Assembly (NCBI GenBank): GCA_026182355.1
Contig: JAPFBL010001928.1
Location: forward strand, 4,783,001 to 4,847,000
DNA length: 64,000 nt
Origin: Hermatobates lingyangjiaoensis
Lineage: Eukaryota > Arthropoda > Insecta > Hemiptera > Hermatobatidae
Direction: 5' to 3'
A model generated the notes under the pieces. The model made no database searches. It had not been told where the DNA came from and saw only the letters and a program-made list of their open reading frames with translations. A program made the position numbers and the translations under genes. Below are positions 62,101 through 64,000 of this stretch, in pieces (within the stretch, counting starts at the first letter, position 1; each line of letters begins with the position of its first letter).

Positions 62101-62490
62101 GAGATGTTCTAAGAATATTCAGAGTGATTTTACATTTGTAGCTTGTGCTTTTAGTTAGTATTTTGTAGAAATTATATGAAAGGTGATTATACGAGGTGAG
62201 CACTGATTATAAGTGATAAATCAAGTAAAACAAGTTATATCATGCAGAATGTCTAGATAGCATGAATAAGAGAAAACTTTAAATTACTAATTAGATATTA
62301 TTACCTGACAAAAGTTAACCTATGAAATTTTTTTTTTGAATGATTTTAAGGAGAAAATATAGCGGATAATGGAGGTTTGAAGGCTGCTTTTAGGGCATAT
62401 CTGGACTGGGTTTCTCGTAATCCGAAAGAGGCGGCTCTCCCTGGCCTACCCTATACGCATGCTCAACTTTTCTTCATCAGCTTTGCTCAG
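10685..62490 (+). CDS. ECE1-like: M13 zinc metallopeptidase, endothelin-converting-enzyme-like (14 coding exons, 3' end outside window)
   Basis: The product is a type II membrane endopeptidase of the neprilysin/ECE family, expected to cleave small peptides outside the cell or in secretory compartments. Spliced exons give 712 codons, every junction is GT-AG and all phases match. A cytoplasmic tail (about 1-51) precedes a hydrophobic membrane anchor (about 52-73). The M13_N region follows, starting with the Cys-rich stretch C90, C95, C113, C121 ([12 protein letters not shown]). The catalytic part has NAYY (566-569), the zinc motif HELTH (H607, E608, H611) and GENIADNGG (third ligand E667, D671). 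Eight N-glycosylation sequons are visible (N181, N242, N265, N292, N373, N457, N554, N632). The reading ends in phase 0 after SFAQ, where family members continue with a Cys-containing tail of about 55-60 residues, so a final exon lies beyond 64000. It resembles ECE1 more than neprilysin in tail, length and motif positions. Orthology is inferred from memory of the family, not searched. Confidence 0.93.
11447..11777 (-). mobile_element. Full-length tRNA-derived SINE with AACCT tail
   Basis: Same structure as the copy at 5564. The tail is four repeats of AACCT, and it is flanked by the direct repeat tagagtgag at 11436-11444 and 11781-11789. It lies in intron 1. Confidence 0.88.
11826..11925. repeat. 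Inverted pair of degenerate hammerhead-like units
   Basis: Both strands carry GATGAA ... TTTGAAAC; on the plus strand it continues GCGTC, the minimal stem III plus GUC site. The 5' CU of the core is replaced, so activity is doubtful. Confidence 0.4.
11930..13317. other. Intron 1, A+T-rich, nothing recognised
   Basis: No genes or clear elements seen. Confidence 0.4.
13318..13567 (-). mobile_element. Diverged SINE copy
   Basis: Aligns with the 5564 SINE through the gatctttaacgagta block and the tRNA-like head (gcccattgg region), but with many substitutions and deletions: an older insertion. Confidence 0.65.
13570..15985. other. Intron 1, non-coding apart from the candidate microexon
   Basis: Only the 14675-14701 microexon candidate stands out. 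ORFs at 15133 and 15366 have no recognisable content. Confidence 0.4.
14675..14701 (+). CDS. Candidate 27-nt microexon or alternative first exon in intron 1
   Basis: Nine codons (KMPPRIDLC) lie between a good acceptor (ttcttgttgttcag) and a strong donor (gtaagt). Both ends are phase 0, exactly as needed between exon 1 (ends phase 0) and exon 2 (starts phase 0). It also contains an ATG, so it could start an alternative N-terminus (MPPRIDLC then HGGRIMW). ECE genes are known to vary in their N-terminal exons. A chance pair of splice sites is possible in a 26-kb intron. Confidence 0.35.
15988..16126 (+). repeat. Inverted repeat capped by a hammerhead-like motif
   Basis: 42-bp arms (15988-16029, 16085-16126) enclose a small UUCCU/AGGAA hairpin. 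A plus-strand AUGAGGA box, a GAACAC-UAC-GUGUUC hairpin, GAAA, AC-AC-GU and a UU site follow. The core box has A instead of C at position 3. The long arms directly extend stem I. Confidence 0.6.
16130..17409. other. Intron 1, non-coding
   Basis: A+T-rich; nothing clear. Confidence 0.35.
17410..17652 (-). mobile_element. SINE copy lacking its tail
   Basis: The tRNA-like head and body match the family; the 3' part and AACCT tail are replaced by other sequence. Confidence 0.7.
18350..18615 (+). mobile_element. Truncated ACTTTACTATAAGTAAAGT element carrying an expanded (GT)n
   Basis: Begins with the palindromic terminus and the tagtgatcgtgaaaaaa block seen at 40.76 and 42.57 kb. The short GT tract of those copies is expanded here to about 100 bp (18479-18587), ending GTGGGTGGGTGGG. 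ORFs on both strands are artefacts of the repeat. Confidence 0.7.
18640..20479. other. Intron 1, mostly unrecognised
   Basis: A block at about 19920-20030 matches the repeat at 30920-31060 (aagtggct, taccggg, gtggttttac), so it is a second dispersed repeat family. Nothing else is clear. Confidence 0.4.
20480..20691 (+). repeat. 51-bp tandem repeat, about 4 copies
   Basis: The unit is built from alternating gaatatt, actgaatactgagtattg and gattatt blocks and is itself palindrome-rich. The period is a multiple of three, which alone explains the 100-codon ORF on the minus strand. Confidence 0.85.
21600..21725 (+). repeat. Partial copy of the 31.9/59.6-kb hammerhead repeat ends
   Basis: Contains the ataaacacgtgaaa, caatgatcaaaccac and tcttgttttcccatttca blocks of those elements without an intact core. 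The core is lost or deleted between the arms. Confidence 0.5.
21726..22897. other. Intron 1, non-coding
   Basis: A degenerate minus-strand GACCGAAACGTTGG motif near 21840-21850 resembles the motif at 24149. Otherwise nothing is recognised. Confidence 0.35.
22898..23535 (+). mobile_element. Possible Helitron 5' end followed by a tRNA-like tandem array
   Basis: Starts TCTCTATATATAAAG after A and continues with the GTTTGTTTGTTTGTTC block usual at the left end of arthropod Helitrons; no matching CTAG end was found. From about 23030, four units of roughly 131-151 bp each carry ggagccagggtagcccact and cgatgacagtag. This tRNA-like unit also appears inside the Helitron at 47359. Confidence 0.5.
24143..24190 (+). 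ncRNA. Solo hammerhead-ribozyme-like motif
   Basis: CTGAGGA (24149-24155), one base, a 5-bp hairpin GUCUA/UAGAC with 6-nt loop, then GAAA (24173-24176), CGU and U. AAACC upstream pairs with GGCUU downstream with one mismatch as stem I. Core bases are all allowed (position 7 is free). Confidence 0.5.
24927..25238 (+). repeat. 51-bp minisatellite, about 6 copies
   Basis: Units are nearly identical (gggaatggcctaaatcagac, then a Ser-rich-looking ctctctcaaac block). The period divisible by three creates a 124-codon ORF with a 17-residue repeat. There is no start context, signal or downstream domain, so it is probably not coding. Confidence 0.9.
25245..26585. other. Intron 1, non-coding
   Basis: Nothing recognised. 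Confidence 0.35.
26589..28290 (-). pseudogene. hAT transposase fossil, ZBED5/SCAND3-like
   Basis: Minus-strand fragments in order resemble this hAT group. They are a zinc-finger-like start (about 28150-28000), AKSLGTKLK...IHMINFI (27536-27829), [15 protein letters not shown] (about 27400-27350) and [27 protein letters not shown] (26907-27140), the start of the C-terminal dimerisation region. A left terminus CAATGTTTCTCAAACC at 26589 fits hAT inverted termini. Many stops and frameshifts break it. The right terminus was not located. Confidence 0.75.
28291..29121. other. Intron 1, non-coding
   Basis: Nothing clear. Confidence 0.35.
29122..29314 (+). repeat. 32-bp minisatellite, about 6 copies
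   Basis: Units built on agtagatacgtagtatgtag and ataacatacc with few differences. Overlapping ORFs in all three minus frames are by-products. Confidence 0.9.
29516..29569 (+). mobile_element. SINE 3' end with AACCT tail
   Basis: Only the last ~55 bases of the SINE family (gtgtgttctctctcgggacg, then ccactgtaacctaacctaac): a severe 5' truncation. Confidence 0.6.
29570..30915. other. Intron 1, non-coding
   Basis: Minus-strand ORFs at 30128 and 30357 carry no recognisable domain; nothing else. Confidence 0.35.
30920..31149 (+). repeat. Dispersed repeat fused to a hammerhead-element fragment
   Basis: The left part (aagtggct, ttaccggg, ggttctacattgggagc) matches the repeat at 19920-20030. From about 31107 it switches to the agaccgcttgttac ... 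gaaagatcttagtc block of the 31.9-kb element, but with the CUGACGA box replaced. Confidence 0.55.
31261..31361 (-). ncRNA. Hammerhead-like snapback element with mutated GAAA
   Basis: 33-bp perfect-looking arms (31261-31293, 31329-31361) form an extended stem I. On the minus strand the core is CUGACGA, CGUGAUAGAC, then GAUA instead of GAAA, then GGCCUC and AGAG. It is a point-mutated version of the copy at 32465. Confidence 0.6.
31446..31720. repeat. Inverted pair plus a third direct copy of a hammerhead 3' half
   Basis: Arms 31446-31506 and 31527-31588 are reverse complements; a further plus copy runs 31636-31720. Each keeps GTCGAAATAATATTG, the 3' half of the motif intact at 5248-5275, but lacks the CUGANGA box. 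(AT)n runs at 31583-31622 and 31721-31744 separate the copies. Confidence 0.6.
31755..31850 (-). ncRNA. Hammerhead-like motif
   Basis: On the minus strand: CTGAAGA, a CGA..UCG hairpin, GAAA and UAUA, then GUAGUGAGUUC; CACU upstream can pair with AGUG. Confidence 0.45.
31877..32044. repeat. Inverted pair of intact hammerhead-like units
   Basis: Arms of about 82 bp. Plus-strand core: CTGACGA (31975-31981), one A, a 5-bp helix GACCG/CGGUU with a 7-nt loop, GAAA (32000-32003), GAUCUU. Stem I GGACU/AGUCU closes it, with a predicted cut after 32009. The left arm holds the same motif on the minus strand (core CTGATGA). Confidence 0.7.
32127..32194 (-). ncRNA. Half copy of the 32465 hammerhead element
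   Basis: Minus strand: intact CUGACGA, CGUGAUAGAC, GAAA, GGCCUC, but the partner arm is cut off at AGAU, leaving no long stem I. Confidence 0.5.
32210..32446. repeat. Inverted pair of decayed hammerhead units
   Basis: The same family as 31877-32044, with longer shared ends (caagattttacgtaaacacg and its complement). The plus-strand unit lost the stem II block (ctctgacggttaaaaggtc); the minus unit has substitutions in the core. Confidence 0.6.
32465..32565 (+). ncRNA. Hammerhead-like ribozyme with a very long stem I
   Basis: Plus-strand core CTGACGA (32501-32507), a GU-GAUAG-AC hairpin after one base, GAAA (32518-32521), A-GGCC-U mini stem III and a predicted cut after C32527. CUCU/AGAG then GAUAAU/AUUAUC, with a 2-nt bulge, continue into arms that pair to 32465/32565, roughly 36 bp of stem I. 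Every core base of the consensus is present. Confidence 0.68.
32920..33030 (-). mobile_element. Terminal fragment of the ACTTTACTATAAGTAAAGT element
   Basis: Has the aaaaaacttcataaagcg, ttttgggacc and tactttacttgcagtaaagtag blocks of the family on the minus strand; truncated. Confidence 0.55.
33550..36411 (-). mobile_element. Long copy of the ACTTTACTATAAGTAAAGT DNA element, interrupted by a Helitron
   Basis: The minus-strand left terminus (ttttactttactataagta) is at about 36385-36411. The body aligns with the copy at 42571 through blocks near 36000, 35570, 34500, 34250 and 33970. The left limit is uncertain. A Helitron at 34672-35528 splits it cleanly: sequences on either side are contiguous in the 40.76-kb copy. 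Confidence 0.65.
34672..35528 (+). mobile_element. Non-autonomous Helitron nested in another element
   Basis: Starts TCTATATATAAATTC directly after A. It ends with hairpin CCCGG-gtaaag-CCGGG, then tagatcag and CTAG (35525-35528) directly before T. About 857 bp, no coding capacity. All Helitron termini rules are met. Confidence 0.88.
36641..36797 (+). CDS. ECE1-like: ECE-like exon 2: membrane anchor
   Basis: The acceptor is a T-rich tract ending ttttcag and the donor is GG|GTAAAC; the exon ends in phase 1. It encodes residues 37-88: a basic stretch ([12 protein letters not shown]), then about 22 hydrophobic residues forming the signal anchor, then the start of the stalk. An in-frame Met at 36656 could serve as an alternative start. 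The ATG at 36642 is out of frame and soon meets a stop. Confidence 0.92.
36842..37190 (+). mobile_element. hAT-like terminus fragment in intron 2
   Basis: CAGTGTTTCCTAACCTTTTT at 36842, followed by gcctgaggcacatctgagaa, is a typical left end of non-autonomous hAT elements. It begins 45 bp after the exon 2 donor. No matching right terminus was found, so the extent is a guess. Confidence 0.4.
37536..37736 (+). CDS. ECE1-like: ECE-like exon 3: start of M13 ectodomain
   Basis: The acceptor is tttttcag. The donor is AG|GTTTGT, chosen over a GTAAAA four bases later because only phase 1 joins to exon 4. The exon encodes residues 89-155 with C90, C95, C113 and C121 and the family signature [13 protein letters not shown]. 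In neprilysin these Cys form one local disulphide and two to the C-terminus. Confidence 0.95.
37737..38050. other. Intron 3, start
   Basis: A+T-rich; nothing recognised. Confidence 0.35.
38051..38140 (+). ncRNA. Solo hammerhead-like unit in intron 3 (sense)
   Basis: GCUC (38053-38056), UUGAAGA, one base, a GGG...CCC hairpin, GAAA (38082-38085), C-CG-G-U-C and GAGC. Stem I GCUC/GAGC and stem III are both present; C3 is U, which in known hammerheads impairs cleavage. The sequence downstream (tacgaggtatgacgg) matches the 55.3-kb palindrome and the 10.3-kb repeat. Confidence 0.5.
38141..39965. other. Intron 3, non-coding
   Basis: Nothing recognised. Confidence 0.35.
39970..40205 (-). mobile_element. 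Truncated ACTTTACTATAAGTAAAGT element
   Basis: The minus-strand blocks ccacccacaaacagacatca and ttcacgatcacttta mark the left end of the family; the remainder is missing. Confidence 0.55.
40763..42158 (+). mobile_element. Near-complete ACTTTACTATAAGTAAAGT DNA element in intron 3
   Basis: Begins with the palindrome ACTTTACTATAAGTAAAGT and ends with its relative TTTACTTATAGTGAAGT. No transposase is recognisable, and the family is unknown to me. It ends about 55 bp before exon 4. Confidence 0.65.
42213..42420 (+). CDS. ECE1-like: ECE-like exon 4
   Basis: The acceptor is ttttatag and the donor AG|GTAAGC; it starts in phase 1 and ends in phase 2. It encodes residues 156-224, including [13 protein letters not shown], a typical M13 segment with C177, and the GGW motif. 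It is flanked on both sides by same-orientation copies of one DNA transposon. Confidence 0.95.
42571..45236 (+). mobile_element. Long ACTTTACTATAAGTAAAGT DNA element in intron 4
   Basis: Starts with the same palindrome about 150 bp after exon 4 and ends TTTACTTATAGTAAAGTT at about 45236, after cccaagaag. A second end-like block at 44495-44530 suggests that 44540-45200 may be an insertion. Same orientation as the copy in intron 3. Stops in every frame. Confidence 0.6.
45237..45913. other. Intron 4, remainder
   Basis: A+T-rich; nothing recognised. Confidence 0.35.
45914..45986 (+). CDS. ECE1-like: ECE-like exon 5
   Basis: The acceptor is gattacag and the donor CAG|GTATTT. This 73-nt exon encodes residues 225-249 (YSFGGLFSW...HIIQ) and has the N242 sequon. 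It is too short to appear in simple ORF lists; the phases (2 in, 0 out) fit both neighbours. Confidence 0.9.
45987..47358. other. Intron 5, first part
   Basis: A+T-rich; a block near 47255-47350 nearly repeats 45770-45870 (tctacagtaaaatatt ... gccttaggtgataattaaat), a local duplication. Confidence 0.45.
47359..48659 (+). mobile_element. Non-autonomous Helitron in intron 5
   Basis: Starts TC after A (taa|TCTTTATAAAT). It ends with hairpin CCGTC-aaa-GACGG (48634-48646), then gtacgtttg and CTAG (48656-48659) before T. It shares both ends with the 7340 Helitron. The interior has an 8-bp tandem repeat gtcggttt (47473-47512) and tRNA-like units (48017-48330) also seen at 23.0-23.5 kb. Confidence 0.85.
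48989..49087 (+). CDS. ECE1-like: ECE-like exon 6
   Basis: The acceptor is tttttcag and the donor CAA|GTGTGT; 33 codons, phase 0 at both ends. It encodes [15 protein letters not shown], a conserved M13 segment, then the N265 sequon and an extra C276. The downstream residues EYMIQ join VGVLLGG of exon 7 as expected for the family. Confidence 0.92.
49088..49816. other. Intron 6
   Basis: A+T-rich, nothing recognised. Confidence 0.35.
49817..49987 (+). CDS. ECE1-like: ECE-like exon 7
   Basis: The acceptor is tgtctgtccag and the donor TTT|GTGAGT; 57 codons, phase 0 at both ends. It encodes [10 protein letters not shown]...[19 protein letters not shown], the usual M13 helix and ITIPQE motif. ORF sequence upstream of 49817 is intron read-through. 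Confidence 0.95.
50059..50108 (+). repeat. 25-bp direct duplication
   Basis: tgcacaacctgtaatgaacc plus agtgt occurs twice in tandem in intron 7. Confidence 0.8.
50252..51432 (+). mobile_element. hAT element with transposase C-terminal fossil, intron 7
   Basis: Termini CAGGGCTCTCTAAAGTATGG and the complement of CAGAGGTCTCTAAACTTTTC are imperfect inverted repeats of hAT type, followed by the usual gtccgcgggcc. Plus-strand frames near 51085-51230 read [29 protein letters not shown], the hAT dimerisation tail seen in SCAND3/GTF2I-repeat-like transposases. The rest is deleted and no clean 8-bp duplication is visible. Confidence 0.7.
50369..50595 (+). repeat. 31-bp GC-rich minisatellite, about 7 copies
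   Basis: Identical units gtgctaggcccaccccaaaa plus cactgactggt inside the hAT element. The copies look identical, so the expansion is recent relative to the decayed element around it. Confidence 0.92.
51741..51889 (+). CDS. ECE1-like: ECE-like exon 8
   Basis: The acceptor is ttgctttag and the donor GT|GTAAGT; phase 0 in, 2 out. It encodes residues 340-388, starting INWLEYF (the family INW motif) with the N373 sequon. Confidence 0.93.
51890..52844. other. Intron 8, first part
   Basis: Nothing recognised. Confidence 0.35.
52845..53210 (-). repeat. 185-bp tandem duplication of an unknown sequence
   Basis: Two copies (from 52845 and from 53030) with a few percent difference. Less A+T-rich than its surroundings. 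Minus-strand ORFs run from 53482 into the second copy but match nothing I recognise. Confidence 0.7.
53211..54233. other. Intron 8, second part
   Basis: A short inverted repeat at 53807-53855 (catgaaaac ... gttttcatg). A repeated gactctgac/gtcagagt block at 53945-53990 is reminiscent of the hammerhead units but lacks GAAA. Confidence 0.45.
54234..54456 (+). CDS. ECE1-like: ECE-like exon 9
   Basis: The acceptor is ctttatttag and the donor AAG|GTATAT; phase 2 in, 0 out. It encodes residues 389-463 (NNYLVWQMV...[17 protein letters not shown]). C435 is the likely partner of C177. A second Cys that mammalian ECE-1 has shortly before this point is not present. Confidence 0.95.
54457..54947. other. 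Intron 9
   Basis: A+T-rich; nothing recognised. Confidence 0.35.
54948..55071 (+). CDS. ECE1-like: ECE-like exon 10
   Basis: The acceptor is atttttcag and the donor G|GTAGTG; phase 0 in, 1 out. It encodes residues 464-504 ([12 protein letters not shown]...LSWMEEE...[10 protein letters not shown]), a conserved helical stretch. Confidence 0.94.
55348..55944. repeat. 597-bp near-perfect palindrome in intron 10
   Basis: Arms 55348-55639 and 55653-55944 (292 bp each) read as exact reverse complements by eye around a 13-bp spacer. The plus-strand right arm contains UCGAAGA, one base, GGAC-AAC-GUCC, GAAA, G-CG-C-U-C, CAAC, a degenerate hammerhead layout. Its flank tacgaggtatgacgg links it to the 10.3- and 38.05-kb units. 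Confidence 0.9.
55988..56324 (-). mobile_element. Diverged SINE with AACCT tail
   Basis: Same family as 5564, with an internal change around 56210-56235 and several substitutions in the tRNA-like head. Confidence 0.75.
56503..56849. repeat. Three hammerhead-bearing units: one inverted, two in tandem
   Basis: The minus copy at 56503-56592 faces plus copies that begin aataaaacttcatttgtgtg at 56685 and 56796, a period of 111 nt. Plus core at 56761: CTGATGA, one base, a 6-bp GAACAC/GUGUUC hairpin with AAA loop, GAAA, C-GC-G-U and a UU site. Stem I is UUC/GAA then AGU/ACU across an internal loop. All core bases are consensus. Confidence 0.72.
56850..57543. other. Intron 10, end
   Basis: Nothing recognised. 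Confidence 0.35.
57544..57700 (+). CDS. ECE1-like: ECE-like exon 11
   Basis: The acceptor is actgtttcag and the donor AG|GTTAGT; phase 1 in, 2 out. It encodes residues 505-556 ([16 protein letters not shown]...NKT). Confidence 0.94.
58007..58185 (+). CDS. ECE1-like: ECE-like exon 12: catalytic HELTH motif
   Basis: The acceptor is tttattcag and the donor CAAG|GTATCA; phase 2 in, 1 out. It encodes residues 557-616 with NAYY (substrate backbone binding in M13 peptidases), LPAGI and the zinc motif [15 protein letters not shown]. Both zinc histidines and the catalytic glutamate are intact. Confidence 0.97.
58186..58860. other. Intron 12, first part
   Basis: A+T-rich; nothing recognised. Confidence 0.35.
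58866..59160 (-). mobile_element. Old SINE copy
   Basis: The blocks tgtgataccacacaatgaac, gatctttaacgagta and atacaggct place it in the SINE family. The head and tail are badly decayed. Confidence 0.65.
59583..59826. mobile_element. Head-to-head hammerhead element with 12-bp target-site duplication
   Basis: Flanked by the exact repeat actatccataat at 59571-59582 and 59827-59838. Inside, two reverse-complement units each carry CTGACGA, the GACCG/CGGUU helix, GAAA, GAUCUU and the GACU/AGUC stem I. The right unit is in sense with the ECE-like gene (intron 12). A short internal duplication (tcttcgtcagagtcaaaaac) lies at the centre. Confidence 0.8.
60139..60285 (+). CDS. ECE1-like: ECE-like exon 13
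   Basis: The acceptor is tgttttcag and the donor G|GTATTG; phase 1 at both ends. It encodes residues 617-665 ([14 protein letters not shown]...VNGKQTLG) with C644, a family cysteine expected to pair in the missing C-terminal part. Confidence 0.95.
60607..61063. repeat. Interleaved inverted repeats A-B-A'-B' with hammerhead-like motifs
   Basis: A (60607-60682) pairs with A' (60828-60902); B (60690-60822) pairs with B' (60938-61063). B' (plus) holds CTGATGA, GAAA, GGCCUU with stem I GCUCU/AGAGC; B has the same on the minus strand. Stem II is weak in both. Confidence 0.65.
61064..62350. other. Intron 13, remainder
   Basis: A+T-rich. ORFs at 61035 and 61242 have no recognisable content. Confidence 0.35.
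62351..62490 (+). CDS. ECE1-like: ECE-like exon 14: third zinc ligand
   Basis: The acceptor is gattttaag and the donor CAG|GTAATA; phase 1 in, 0 out. It encodes residues 666-712: [17 protein letters not shown] with E667 (zinc ligand) and D671, ending LFFISFAQ. The family continues with VWC and a C-terminal tail on an exon not present in the last 1.5 kb. Confidence 0.95.
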
Positions 62491-62689
62491 GTAATATCTT
62501 ACATACGTAAAGTTGTATTTATCATAAAAATGAAGTATATTCAGTATTGTGTTGATTCAGTATCGAGGCAAAACCATACATAAAACCTTCTTCTTCTTCT
62601 TCTGCTTATCTTCTCCATCTTCATTTAGCCAGCAGCCACTCTTAGCTGCTGAGCCATTTAGCAACTAATATTAATAATTAATATATATT

Positions 62690-62905
62690 AATCTTCTTCC
62701 CTCGGAGAGAGTGTTAAGCCGTCGGCCCTGAGTCTATACTATGTCAAGTACTTGTTAAAGATCCCTGCTCGAAATATACTTGAGTTAAGCAAAATTTAGA
62801 ACTCCCAAAGTAGAATGTTCATTATGATATATGACAAAGGGTTAATGTTTGGTTTATGTGTGTTTTCTTTCGTGAGACTGCCACTACAAGCTAACCTAAC
62901 TTCGT
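62690..62905 (+). mobile_element. 5'-truncated SINE with short AACCT tail, intron 14
   Basis: The family blocks cttgttaaagatccct, atacttgagttaagcaaa and tgccac plus taacctaact are on the plus strand; the tRNA-like head is absent. Confidence 0.7.
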
Positions 62906-63502
62906 AATGCGAAGTTGTTGGACAGATAAGGAGCCTTATGGTGTGTTAGGACAGAACTGGAAATGTATAAGTGGAGATTGCTATACTGCAGCAGGTACAG
63001 TGGACAGGTGAAGGTGTTTTTACAAGTCGATGGGAGAGTATGTAGAAATGGACTTTGAACTTTGACGAGGTCGCACAAACCAGGAGCTTGGAAACTCGTT
63101 TTTTTTTAAAGCAAAAATATACTTTCTTTTTAAGTCTATATACTTATCTTTTTTTAAGTATCTAGTATATAAAACTGCTCGAGATTCAAATTGAACAGTA
63201 TGTTAAAGTTTTTAAAACTTTCCTTCATATAAATAAAAATGCCACAATGTGAAAAACAAGTGAATTTATCATCAAAGTATTCATCACCATAATAAATGAT
63301 GCATGCTCTTGAGTCTTTTGAGATGAAAAGGTGGTTCATCTCACCTTTTCAAAGGTCTTCTAGAGTCACAAACAAAGAGTACGACGAGGGCCGTAACTAA
63401 TGGAATGGTCTTTTGTTCCTGGTGTTTATTGTATATATATATATATATATTATATATATATATATACACAATTAAAAGAAACGGTTCAGCGGACTTTTTT
63501 AC

Positions 63503-63779
63503 AATAAAATAAAAAACGAAGGAAACACACAGAAAGACACAGACATAACTCACATCGATATTTCGACAATCGTCGTCATCAGGAGGTGCGAAGAGCGAAG
63601 AGCGAAGAGTCCCGCAGGAAGACAGGGCGGTACTCAGAGTAGTACAGAGTACCGCCCTGTCTTCCTGCGGGACTCTTCGCTCTTCGCTCTTCGCACCTCC
63701 TGATGACGACGATTGTCGAAATATCGATGTGAGTTATGTCTGTGTCTTTCTGTGTGTTTCCTTCGTTTTTTATTTTATT
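63503..63779. repeat. Palindrome with 133-bp arms and paired hammerhead-like cores
   Basis: Arms 63503-63635 and 63647-63779 read as exact complements around an 11-bp spacer. Each arm carries CTGATGA, one base, GAC-GAUU-GUC, GAAA, UAUC and GAUGUG; CACCUC upstream pairs with GAUGUG except for one C-U mismatch. (AT)n tracts flank it on both sides. Confidence 0.78.
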
Positions 63780-63801
63780 ATATATATATATATTATATGG
63801 T

Positions 63802-63935
63802 CCAGCAGACTTTTAAATAAAAACGAATTAAAAAGAAGGTAGCACACAGATATACAAAGGAATAATTTACTTCTATATTTCGACCATCGTCGTCATCAGG
63901 AGGTGAAGAGTCCAGCAGGAAGGTAGACGCTCTGG
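63802..63935 (-). ncRNA. Third, diverged copy of the 63.5-kb unit
   Basis: Minus-strand CTGATGA, one base, GACGAUGGUC, GAAA, UAUA, GAAGUA: same order as the palindrome arms, with an 8-fold repeat of gaagagc-like sequence shortened. Confidence 0.55.
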
Positions 63936-63937
63936 AT

Positions 63938-64000
63938 CAGTTGGTTTTTTGACCCTGACGAAGACCGCTTGTTACGGTGGAAAGATCTTAGTCTTTTTTT
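63938..64000 (+). ncRNA. Hammerhead-like unit at the window edge
   Basis: CTGACGA, the GACCG/CGGUG helix and GGAAAGAUCUU as in the 31.9- and 59.6-kb elements; the sequence runs off the edge. Confidence 0.5.

Noticed and set aside
1..64000. CRISPR-like array, operons or prokaryotic genes
   Set aside because: Minisatellites have no spacer structure, and all coding evidence is a spliced animal gene.

Overview
This is a stretch of an A+T-rich animal genome, not a microbial one. It holds long introns with GT-AG boundaries, several transposon classes, tRNA-derived SINEs, Helitrons and hAT fossils. One SINE family ends in (AACCT)n, the complement of the TTAGG telomere repeat typical of arthropods, and the gene product resembles an arthropod/animal endothelin-converting enzyme. 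I read the source as an arthropod, possibly a chelicerate; the finer placement is a guess.

One protein-coding gene dominates, on the + strand from 10685 to beyond the right edge. It encodes an M13 zinc metallopeptidase of the endothelin-converting-enzyme/neprilysin type. Fourteen coding exons join in frame: 10685-10792, 36641-36797, 37536-37736, 42213-42420, 45914-45986, 48989-49087, 49817-49987, 51741-51889, 54234-54456, 54948-55071, 57544-57700, 58007-58185, 60139-60285 and 62351-62490. They total 2136 nt, or 712 codons. The product is a type II membrane protein with HELTH and ENIAD zinc motifs. The last roughly 55-60 residues lie downstream of the window. Intron 1 is about 25.8 kb and is the main repeat reservoir. 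A 27-nt phase-0 candidate microexon lies inside it at 14675-14701.

Region by region: 1-10684 is upstream of the first recognised coding exon and holds SINEs, a LINE RNase H fossil, a Helitron and inverted repeats. 10793-36640 (intron 1) holds SINEs, microsatellites and minisatellites, a ZBED/SCAND3-like hAT fossil, a dense 1.5-kb cluster of inverted repeats at 31.1-32.6 kb, and a Helitron nested in another DNA element. 36.6-62.5 kb is the exon-rich part, with transposons in most of its introns. 62.5-64 kb is intron 14, with a SINE and another large palindrome.

The most interesting signal is a family-wide motif in about twenty of the inverted or solo repeats: a CUGANGA box, one extra nucleotide, a short hairpin, GAAA, a minimal 4-7 nt stem and a UH site. 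Flanking bases can pair as stem I. This is the layout of a type I hammerhead ribozyme with a very short stem III, as described for Penelope-like retroelements and retrozymes. Several copies form head-to-head palindromes, one flanked by a 12-bp target-site duplication, one a 597-bp near-perfect palindrome, and one a tandem ~111-nt repeat. Several lie in sense orientation in introns of the metallopeptidase gene. No reverse transcriptase for these elements is visible in the window. All calls are by eye; no search or folding was run.
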